The notes below the pieces were generated by a model. That model was not told where the DNA came from, did not search any database, and was given only the letters and a program-made list of their open reading frames with translations. A program made the position numbers and the translations under genes. A stretch of 64,000 bases of DNA, from positions 434,001 through 498,000 of the forward strand of contig JADKAF010000001.1 in assembly GCA_016719295.1 (NCBI GenBank), in the 5' to 3' direction. Shown here piece after piece: positions 52,863 to 61,200 of this stretch. This DNA is from Planctomycetota bacterium (GTDB lineage: Bacteria > Planctomycetota > UBA1135 > JADKAF01). The stretch's first letter is position 1. Every line of letters begins with the position of its first letter.

Positions 52863-55088
52863 ATGCTGCGTCTCCCGCCCCCGGCCCTCTTCCTCCTCGC
52901 TGGTGCCTGCCTCCTCTCCGCGTCGTGCGGCGGGGGCGGTGGCTCCAATCGCGGCTTCTCCAACGGCTCCGCGGTGCAGTTCCGCTCGCGCACGGATGTT
53001 CCCATCCAGGGAACCGGCGCCTCGGACGTGAGCCTCGCCGACCTCGACGGGGACGGCGATCTCGACGCCGTGACCGCGAACATCGACCTGCGCGGGGTGC
53101 CCACCTCCGAAGGCGTCGAGATCTTCCGCAATGACGCTGGGGTCTTGAGCTCGGCACAGGTGCTGACCGGCTGCGTGCTGCCGTATGACGTGGAGACCTT
53201 CGACCTCGACGGAGACGACTTCGTCGACATCGTCGCCTCCTGCCGCGGCGACGGCGTGCTGCGCGTCTGGTTCGGCGACGGCACCGGGATCTTCGCGACG
53301 ACGCCTTCCGGGGTGGTCGACCTCGGCGGCGGACCCGGCGGAGCCGTGCAGGCGCACACGCTCGATGGCGACGGGGACGGGGTGCTCGACCTCGCCTGCG
53401 TCGAGATCGTGAACAGCCGTCTCTTCTTCGTGCGCGGTCTCGGCGCCCGCAGCTTCGCAGCCCCCCAAGAGATCCCGCTCGGACCCTTCTCCGACGCGCG
53501 CCTCTCGGCCATCGATGTCGGCGACATCGATGGAGACGGCGACACCGACATGGTCGCCTCCGACTTCTCGGGCGATCGCATGCTGAGCTTCTTGAACACG
53601 GGCAGCGCGGTCTTCGTGCCGACCGGCGCGATCCCGGTGGCGAGCGGACCGCTCACGGCGACGCTGCAGGACCGCGACGCCGACGGCGACCTCGATCTCC
53701 TGGCCGGCCACTTCACCAGCACCTCGATCGTCATCTGGGACAACCAGGGCGACGGCAGCTTCGCCTCGCGCCGCGATCTGCTGTCCGACAGCCCGGTGAC
53801 GGATCTCATCCTCGTCGACTGGAACGGCGACACGCAGCTCGACCTGCTCGCCGCGAGCTTCACTACGTCGTCCGTAGACATCTTGCTCGCCGACGGCCTC
53901 GAATACGGCGAGGCCTTCGGCGTCGGCGTCGGCTTCCGCGTGCGTCGCATCCAGTCGGGCGATCTCGACGGGGACGGCGCGGTCGAGCTCGTGACCGCGA
54001 ACTTCGAAGAGGCCGCGATCTCGATCATCGAGCGCGACGACTCGGGCGATCCGGTCGCGCCGCGTACCTACCCCGCGGGACCGTTCCCCTTCTACTTCGC
54101 CGTGACCGATCTCGTCGGCTCCGATCGACCCGAGGTCGCCGCGGCGCTCTACGAGGAAGGTGAGATCGGGTTCTTCGAGGTCAGCGCCGAGGGTGAGCTC
54201 GTGCACGTCGGCGACCTGCTCGTGCCCCAGCCGCTCCGTCCGACCTTCGTGCTCGCGTTCGATGCGGACGGCGACGGTGACTCGGATCTGGCGGTGACCG
54301 ACGCGGAAGGCCGCTCGCTGGCGATCGCCTTCAACGACGGCGCGCTGCCCTTCACGCGTATCACCACGCAGCAGACGCAGGGCTTCTTCCTGCTCGGCGT
54401 CGCCGCGGGCGACCTCGACGGCGACCGCGACCTGGACCTCGTGGTGGCCTCGCAGGGGAGCAACAGCGTCCTCGTCTTCGAGAACGACGGCAGCGGCACC
54501 TTCCTCGAGCGCGCGCCGATCTCGGTCGGCTCCCGTCCCGCGGCCGTGCTGCTCGCCGACTTCGATCTCGATGGCGATCGCGACGTCGCGGTCAGCGACT
54601 CGGGCGACGACACCGTCACCTTCCTAGCGAACGACGGGCTCGGCGGACTCTCGTTCCGCGCGCGCAGCGCGACCAATACGGGGCCGACCTTCCTCGCCTC
54701 CACCGATGCGGACGGCGACAGCAAGATCGATCTCTTCGTCTCTTGCCCCGGCAGCGAGAACCTGACGCGACTGCGCAATCAGGGTGGGTTCACCTTCGCG
54801 CGCAGCGATCTCTTCGTCGGCGAGGGCACCAACTTCATCGACCTGCTGGACCTCGATCGCGATGGGGACGAGGACCTCCTCACGATCCCGAAGACCGGCG
54901 CGGGGCGCTGGCTGCTGAACGACAGCATCGGCAACTTCGTGCGCGACGCAGACCTCGACTTCCTCAGCGTGCGCGACGTCTCGTTCGCCGCGGTGCTGGA
55001 TCTCAACGGCGACCGCGCCCTCGACCTGCTCGCCGCGAGCTACGCCTCCACGCGCCTGACGGTGGCCTTCGGCGTGCCGGTGAACTGA
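52863..55088 (+). CDS. FG-GAP/VCBS repeat lipoprotein
   Basis: 741-residue lipoprotein: signal peptide FLLAGACLLSASC with lipidated Cys and a GGGGG spacer, then repeated FG-GAP units throughout with calcium loops such as DLDGDGDLDAVTA, DIDGDGDTDMVAS, DLDGDGAVELVTA, DLDGDRDLDLVVA and DLDRDGDEDLL. This fold makes a beta-propeller and is usually extracellular, in adhesion or ligand binding; the ligand is unknown. Length and repeat number are typical of planctomycete secreted proteins. Confidence 0.9.
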   Translation: MLRLPPPALFLLAGACLLSASCGGGGGSNRGFSNGSAVQFRSRTDVPIQGTGASDVSLADLDGDGDLDAVTANIDLRGVPTSEGVEIFRNDAGVLSSAQVLTGCVLPYDVETFDLDGDDFVDIVASCRGDGVLRVWFGDGTGIFATTPSGVVDLGGGPGGAVQAHTLDGDGDGVLDLACVEIVNSRLFFVRGLGARSFAAPQEIPLGPFSDARLSAIDVGDIDGDGDTDMVASDFSGDRMLSFLNTGSAVFVPTGAIPVASGPLTATLQDRDADGDLDLLAGHFTSTSIVIWDNQGDGSFASRRDLLSDSPVTDLILVDWNGDTQLDLLAASFTTSSVDILLADGLEYGEAFGVGVGFRVRRIQSGDLDGDGAVELVTANFEEAAISIIERDDSGDPVAPRTYPAGPFPFYFAVTDLVGSDRPEVAAALYEEGEIGFFEVSAEGELVHVGDLLVPQPLRPTFVLAFDADGDGDSDLAVTDAEGRSLAIAFNDGALPFTRITTQQTQGFFLLGVAAGDLDGDRDLDLVVASQGSNSVLVFENDGSGTFLERAPISVGSRPAAVLLADFDLDGDRDVAVSDSGDDTVTFLANDGLGGLSFRARSATNTGPTFLASTDADGDSKIDLFVSCPGSENLTRLRNQGGFTFARSDLFVGEGTNFIDLLDLDRDGDEDLLTIPKTGAGRWLLNDSIGNFVRDADLDFLSVRDVSFAAVLDLNGDRALDLLAASYASTRLTVAFGVPVN

Positions 55089-55181
55089 GAGCCGCTGAAC
55101 GGAGCGCCGCTCAACGGAGAATCAGGGAACGGCGAGCATGGGCCACCATGGACGAGCGCGCCTCTCCGCTGGCTACTGGCT

Positions 55182-55197
55182 CAGCGCCTGACGGCGC
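55182..55197. repeat. Short REP-like hairpin unit
   Basis: CAGCGCC-TGAC-GGCGC sequence, a 6- to 7-bp stem with a TGAC loop, also found twice at 58158-58212. A possible dispersed repeat family. Confidence 0.4.
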
Positions 55198-55262
55198 AGC
55201 CGCCCGTGCGTGAGCGCTTCACGCTCCTTCCCTGAGTTCCCGCGCGGAACGCGTGCTGGCTG

Positions 55263-55308
55263 GCGGAGGGCCGGCGGCCCCTCGGTCGAGGGGCCGCCGG
55301 CCCTCCGC
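55263..55308 (+). terminator. Very stable 21-bp hairpin (terminator or attenuator)
   Basis: Perfect inverted repeat with 21-bp arms (GCGGAGGGCC... / ...GGCCCTCCGC) and a 4-base loop GGTC, between the FG-GAP gene (ends 55088) and the nucleotidyltransferase. The U tract is poor (CGCTTGCTTCC), and its distance of 175 bp from the upstream stop leaves a regulatory role in the 5' region of the next gene possible. Confidence 0.6.
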
Positions 55309-55403
55309 GCTTGCTTCCCGAGTGCGGCGGGCGTAGGGGATCGACCGAAGGAAGGCGGGGCGGACATCCCGCACCTCCGAGACCTTTCCCGTTCCGAGCC
55401 CGC

Positions 55404-56366
55404 ATGACTTCGAAATCGCAGAGCGAGCTGATGGGCGTCATCCTCGCTGCCGGCAAGGGGACGCGCATGCGCCCCTTCTCCGAGGACTACCCGAAGCCCA
55501 TCCTCCCGATCGCCGGCCGTCCCTTGCTCCACTACCAGGTGGAGGCCATGCGCGAGCTCGGCATCCGCGACATCGTCGTGGTGATCGGCCACCTCGGCTA
55601 CAAGGTCGTGCGCGCGCTCGGCGACGGCTCGGAGCTCGGCGTGCGGCTGCGCTATGTCGAGCAGGAGCACACGCTCGGCATCGCGCACGCGGTCTCGCGG
55701 CTCGAGCCCTTCGTGGATCGCCCGTTCTTCCTCTTCCTCGGCGACATCTTCTTCGACACCGAGAACCTGGGCTCGATGGTCGAGATGTTCCGCGCGGAGA
55801 AGACCGACGCGGTGCTCGCCGTGAAGCGCGAGCCCGACATCGAGGCGATCAAGCGAAACTTCGTCGTGCTCCTCGGTGGCGACGGCGTCATCCGCCGCGT
55901 CATCGAGAAGCCGCGGCATCCGCGCACGGACCTCAAGGGCTGTGGGCTCTATCTCTTCGACGTCTCGTTCTTCGACGCCGTGCGCCGCACGCCGCGCACC
56001 GCGATGCGCGACGAGTACGAGATCACCGACGCGATCCAGACCTACATCGACGACGGCTTCCAGGTGCGCGCTGCCGAGGTGATCCGCGACGATCTCAACA
56101 TCTCCTATCCGGAGGATCTGCTCGTCGTGAACCTGCACTACCTGCGCCGCCACGGACTGCCGAACTGGATCGGCAGCGACGTCGAGCTGGCGCCCGGCAC
56201 CACGGTGGAGAACTCCGTGTTGATGGACGGAGTGCGCGTGGAGCATCCGATCGCGATCAAGGACTCGCTCATCTTCCCGGGCAAGTCGATCTCGCGACGG
56301 ACGCCGGTCGAGCGGAAGATCCTGCTCGATGGGCGCGAGGTCGACTGCGCCCACGTGCTCGACTGA
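55404..56366 (+). CDS. Sugar-phosphate nucleotidyltransferase (RmlA/GlmU-like)
   Basis: 320-residue NTP-transferase. GVILAAGKGTRMRPFSEDYP is the nucleotide-binding signature; PKPILPIAGRPLLHYQVEAM and VEQEHTLGIAHAVSRLEP are the substrate loops; FLGDIFF holds the metal Asp. The C-terminus (about 240-320) has a short left-handed-helix-like stretch (ELAPGTTVENSVLMDGVRVE). It makes an NDP-sugar for envelope polysaccharide; which sugar is not visible. The ATG gives MTSKSQSELMG. Confidence 0.85.
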   Translation: MTSKSQSELMGVILAAGKGTRMRPFSEDYPKPILPIAGRPLLHYQVEAMRELGIRDIVVVIGHLGYKVVRALGDGSELGVRLRYVEQEHTLGIAHAVSRLEPFVDRPFFLFLGDIFFDTENLGSMVEMFRAEKTDAVLAVKREPDIEAIKRNFVVLLGGDGVIRRVIEKPRHPRTDLKGCGLYLFDVSFFDAVRRTPRTAMRDEYEITDAIQTYIDDGFQVRAAEVIRDDLNISYPEDLLVVNLHYLRRHGLPNWIGSDVELAPGTTVENSVLMDGVRVEHPIAIKDSLIFPGKSISRRTPVERKILLDGREVDCAHVLD

Positions 56367-56432
56367 GCGCCGGGCGGCGCTAGAGTGCGCTTCGCACCGC
56401 GTGGTCGTGCGGTGCGCACGGAGCTCGAAGCC

Positions 56433-58112
56433 ATGTCGCTGCGCCACGCCCTTGTCTGCATTCTCGCGCTCTGCGCGCACGCCGCGGCGCAAGCTCCGGA
56501 GACCTCGGCCGCCTGCGATGTGCTGCTGCGCGCGCGACGCGTGCACGGAGTGGCGAGCGACGAGGGCGGCGCCTTCGTCGCGTGGAGCGCCGGCAAGATC
56601 TGCGCGGCGGGGCCCAGCCTGGGTGCGCGCGCATGGAGCGCCAAGCGCACGCTCGAGCTCGGGCGTGCGCTGGTGACGCCCGGGCTCGTCGATGCGCACG
56701 GGCACCTGCTCGGGCTCGGCGACCTGCTGGAGGAGGTGAACCTCGTCGGCACGTCGAGCTACTCCGAGGTGATCGAGCGCGTGGTCGCTCGCGCGCGTAC
56801 GGCGCCGGCGGGGACCTGGATCGTCGGTCGCGGCTGGGATCAGAACGACTGGGCGGCGAAGGCCTTCCCCGAGCATGGAGAGCTCTCGCGCGCGACCCCG
56901 GATCATCCGGTCTGGCTCGTGCGCATCGATGGGCATGCGGCGCTCGCGAACGCGCGCGCGATGGCCCTCGCGCGCATCCCCGAGCGCAGCGAAGATCCGC
57001 CGGGCGGCCGCGTGATGCGCGACGCCTCCGGCCGGCCCACGGGGGTCTTCGTCGATCGCGCGATGCGGCAGGTCAGCGTCAAGCTGAGCGGGAGCGCTCG
57101 GCCGCGCGGCGAGCGCTTGCTCGCGGCCCAGGAGCGCCTGCTCGCGGTCGGCCTGACCGGCATGCACGACGCCGGCATCGAGCCCGAGACGGCCGAGGTG
57201 CTGGAGGCGCTGATCGCCGAGCAGCGCTGGAAGATCCGCATCTACGGGATGTGGGGCGGGCGGCCGCGGCGAGCGACCCCCAGCGCGCATCCGAGCGGCC
57301 TGCTCGAGCTGCGCGCGGTCAAGCTCTACGCGGACGGCGCTCTCGGCTCGCGAGGCGCGGCGCTGCTTGCGGACTACAGCGACGAGCCGGGCGAGCGCGG
57401 GCTCGAGACGATGAGCGAGGACGAGCTGCTCGCGGTCTACCTCGAGTGTCTGCAGCAGGGCTTCCAGGTCTGCACGCACGCGATCGGCGATCGGGGTAAT
57501 CGCAATGCGCTCCAAGCCTTCGACCGCGCGTGCCGGCAGCTCGAGCTCGATCTCGAGGACGTCCGTGCTCGTCGTTTCCGCATGGAGCACGCGCAGGTGG
57601 TCGCTCCGGAGGACTTCGCGCGCTTCGCTGCGAGCGGTTGGATCGCCTCGATGCAGCCCACGCACTGCACCTCCGACATGGACTGGGCCGTGGAGCGGCT
57701 CGGAGCGGAGCGCGCGAGAGGCGCCTATGCCTGGCGCACGATGCTCGCGCTCGGTGTGCCGCTCGCGTTCGGCAGCGACTTCCCCGTGGAGGAATGCGAT
57801 CCGCGCCTAGGCATCTTCGCCGCTCTGACGCGCACGCATGCCGATGGCACTCCGCGCGGCGGGTGGTTCGCGGAGCAGCGCCTCGGCGAGGCCGAGGCGC
57901 TCGACGCCTTCAGCGCGGGAGCCGCCTGGGCGGCGTTCGCCGAGGATCGCCGCGGGCGCATCGCCGCCGGCTTCGACGCGGACCTCAGCGTCTTCGACCC
58001 CGATCCCGCGCTCGCCGAGGAGCTCGCGGCGGGTTGGCTCGCGACGCGCGCGCAGATGACGATCGTCGCGGGCCAGGTGGTCTACGAGCGGAGCCCGAGC
58101 GGCCAGCGCTGA
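56433..58112 (+). CDS. Secreted amidohydrolase family protein (YtcJ-like)
   Basis: 559 residues. The ATG 56433 gives a signal peptide (LRHALVCILALCAHAAAQ); an in-frame ATG 48 bp upstream is less likely. Metal-dependent TIM-barrel amidohydrolase: VTPGLVDAHGHLLGL (first metal His pair), GRGWDQNDW, a carboxylated-Lys candidate in LRAVKLYADGALGSRG, VCTHAIGDRGN, and LAFGSDFPVEECDP. This matches the YtcJ subgroup of imidazolone/formamide hydrolases with unclear natural substrates. It is probably periplasmic. Confidence 0.86.
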   Translation: MSLRHALVCILALCAHAAAQAPETSAACDVLLRARRVHGVASDEGGAFVAWSAGKICAAGPSLGARAWSAKRTLELGRALVTPGLVDAHGHLLGLGDLLEEVNLVGTSSYSEVIERVVARARTAPAGTWIVGRGWDQNDWAAKAFPEHGELSRATPDHPVWLVRIDGHAALANARAMALARIPERSEDPPGGRVMRDASGRPTGVFVDRAMRQVSVKLSGSARPRGERLLAAQERLLAVGLTGMHDAGIEPETAEVLEALIAEQRWKIRIYGMWGGRPRRATPSAHPSGLLELRAVKLYADGALGSRGAALLADYSDEPGERGLETMSEDELLAVYLECLQQGFQVCTHAIGDRGNRNALQAFDRACRQLELDLEDVRARRFRMEHAQVVAPEDFARFAASGWIASMQPTHCTSDMDWAVERLGAERARGAYAWRTMLALGVPLAFGSDFPVEECDPRLGIFAALTRTHADGTPRGGWFAEQRLGEAEALDAFSAGAAWAAFAEDRRGRIAAGFDADLSVFDPDPALAEELAAGWLATRAQMTIVAGQVVYERSPSGQR

Positions 58113-58154
58113 GAGGCTGAGCGGAAGTCGAAGTTACCGCCTTCTGCGTCTTTT

Positions 58155-58212
58155 GGCGCAGCGCCTGACGGCGCTGTCGCGGTGTCCGCTGGCGCAGCGC
58201 CTGACGGCGCTG
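58155..58212. repeat. Two exact copies of a REP-like hairpin between convergent genes
   Basis: GGCGCAGCGCCTGACGGCGC plus TG at 58155-58176 and 58191-58212 (22 bp identical, 36-bp period). Each folds as a 7-bp stem CAGCGCC/GGCGCTG with TGAC loop. They lie between the amidohydrolase end and the end of the minus-strand DUF748 gene, so may act as bidirectional terminators. A related unit is at 55182. Confidence 0.6.
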
Positions 58213-58274
58213 CAGCGGGTGGGGTGTCCGTCCGCGAGCAACTCGGGCTCGCGCTTCGAGATCGAGGCGAGCGC

Positions 58275-61200
58275 TCAGCGCCGGCGCAGCGCAGGCCGGA
58301 GCAGGATGAGGCCGCCGCCGTCGAAGTCGGGCTCGTTGGGCCGGGGGCGCGGCACGCGCACGCGCGCTTCGAGGTCGCGCGCGCTCGCGAGCAGGGCCGC
58401 TTTCACGAGCTCGCCGCGCGCGCGGCCGAACTCCGTCTGTACGGTGCGGGTGCGGCGCTCGATCTGCGCGCCGCGGTTCTTGCCCAGAGCCTCGACCAGC
58501 GCGCGTTTCGCTTGGAGGAGCTCGCCGATGCGATCGTCGCGCAAGCGCAGCTCGCGCCGTGCGGCGGCGGCATCGGTGGCGCGACCTTCCTTGATCGCGG
58601 CCTCGGCCTGGGCGAGCAGCACGTCGCGCGCGCGCGACGTGAGCTCCATCTCGCTGGCGAGGCGGGCATCGAGCGCGAGCATGTCTTCGCGAGAGGGCGA
58701 GCCGAGCAGCTGCGCGCGCGCGACGTCCTCGCGACCCGACAGGTGCTCGATCACGACATCCATCTTGGGATGCCGACGCAAGCGCGCGATCATCTCCGTG
58801 AGCGCGGCGCGGCTCTCTTCGCTGAGATACGTATCGCCCGGCGCGAAGCGGAGCTCGATGGGCTTCAGCTCCTCCTCCGGCACCTGATCCGAGAAGAGCC
58901 ACGCCCAGACGCTGCCGATCAGCGGCAGACCGCCGAGCACGGAATCCCCGAAGTCGGTGACGAAGCCCACGACGCGGAACGCGCTGCGCTCGAGCGCGTG
59001 CTGCAGCGTGCGCGCGAGCGAGTCGATGGCGATGCCGAGGACCTCGCCCTGGGTCATCTCGGAGCCCAAGTTCTGATCGAAGTCGACGGGGATGCGCACG
59101 GCGCCCGTGTCGTCCGTCACGGCGAACACGATCACATTGAGCGGCGCGGGGAGCTTCAGATAGCGCTGGATGGGGCCGTTGGCGGGCTCGTCGATGTCGA
59201 GGTGCGTGAAGTAGAAGAGGTTCCTACCACGGGCGCTGCCGCGAGGATCGACGACGGTCCGGACGCTGGCGTCGAGGACGCCATCGGAGAGGTCGACCGC
59301 GGATTGCTTCGCCGTCGCCGTGAGCGCGGCGAGCTCGAAGCCGGCGAGCTCGAGTTCGAGGTGTCCGCGCGGGGGCCAGGTCGGCGTGAGCAACGCCTCG
59401 GCGCGCAGCTCTTGGAAGAGCGGGCGCGGCTCCCGCTCGATCTTGCCGCTGCCGGTCACGGACTCCGCGAGGCCACCGATCATCCCGGTCACGAAGCCGA
59501 TGCCGGGGATCGGACCCGCGGCGGCGCGCTTCGGCACCTCCACGTCGCCCGCGAGGGCGCTGAACTGCAAGCCCACGGGCAGCGAGTCCGGAGTCGGAGC
59601 GCTGGTCAGGTTCTGCACGCTGAGGTCGATCGAGTGCAGCGGCACGAGGAGAGGGGGACTGACCCGCTCGTCGCGCAGGCTCGCGACGCCGTCCAAGATC
59701 TGCAGGTCGTCGAGCTCCACGACGAGCCCCGGCGCCGCGGGCGAGGACGGCTCCGCAGCGGCAGGCATCGAGGGGGGCGGCGTGCTGGAGGCTGCGAGCG
59801 ACGTCGCTGCGGGCGGAGCTGCATGCGTCGGCGCGCTCGTGGCAGGCGCTGCGCTCGCTTCCGCAGACGGAGTCTCCACGACCCAGCCCGCGGCCTCGAG
59901 GCCGCGCTCGGTGCGCACGACGTGGACCTCGGGGCGCGTGAGGTCGCAGCGACGGATCACGACGTTGCCGCGCTTCAGGTCGATACGCGGTGCCTCCACG
60001 AGCCACTCCTCGACCCCGGCGAGCACGGCGCCGCTGGCATCGCGCAGCGCGAAGCGCTTGAGCTCCACCAGCAGGCCGAAGCGACGGCCGAGGTCGAAGT
60101 CCAGTGGGCTGCGCCGCGTCAGCGAGAGCTCGGTCTCGAGCGCTCCCTCGAGCGAAGCTCCGACGAGCTTCTCGGCGCGCAGCGACTCGAGCAGCACCGG
60201 GGCCGCTTGGCGCAGCGCGGGCGCATCGATGCCTTGCACCTTCAGCGCGAGCTGCGCGTGGGGCCGCAGAGCGAACGGGTTCGCTTCGAGCTCGAGCCCG
60301 ATCTTTGCGATGCCCGGGACCGCACGGCCATCGAGGTGGAGCTCGATCGGCGGCCGCTCCGCGTAGCTCGCGCCGAGGCAGTCGATGGGCGCGGCATTGC
60401 GCAGGGAGAGCGCGAGCTCGCCGCGACCGACCTGATCCTCCGCGGCGCGATCGATCCAGCGCAGCGCGACGACTTCCACCAGCAGCTCTCGCACGCGCAC
60501 GCGCGGATAGCGCGCGGCCGCGGGGCGCAGGCGCACGGCTTCGCTCTCGGGGGCTGGCGCGTCGCTCGCGAGCGCGATCGCGCTCTCGGGAGCGGCTTCG
60601 AGCGGCGCGGCTTCGGCCACCTCCGGCGGAGCGACGGGCGGTACCAGCTGGAAGCCCAGCGCGCGGTAGATCCCGCGCTCGTGCTCCACGAGCGCTTCGA
60701 CTCCGGTGCAGCGCACTCGATCGATCTCCAGATCGCCGCTCGCGGTCCGCGCGAGCTGCGCTTCCAAGCTCTGGAGACCGAGCCACGGGTGCTCGGCGCC
60801 GGCCTCGGCCCAACGCAGATCCTGCGCCTCGACCTCGAGCGAGAGCTGCTGCGTCGCCGGATCGCGAGCGAGCTCGCCGCGAAGCTTCGCGCGCAGCTCG
60901 CCGTTGCTCGTACGCGGTTCGAGCTCCGGTGGGAGGAACGCCGCGAGGCGGCGCAGATCCATCGCTCGGCCTTCGATGCCGAGCTTGAAGTCCGCGCCAT
61001 CGTGCGACGCGCCGACCTCGCCGCGGACTTGCAGCGCGCTCTCGCCGGGGCGGTTCCGCAGGTCGATCGCGAGCGGTGAACTTCCTCGTTGCGCCCCGAT
61101 CGTCAGCGCGCCGAGCTCCGCGTCGAGCTGCACCGGCAGCTCGACGAACTCTTCTCCGCGCTGATCGACGAGCACGAGCTCGGCGCCGCGCAGGGCGAAG

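Noticed and set aside
58182..61079. 965-codon plus-strand frame opposite the DUF748 gene
   Set aside because: Shadow of a GC-rich repeat gene; no domain evidence and no start context.
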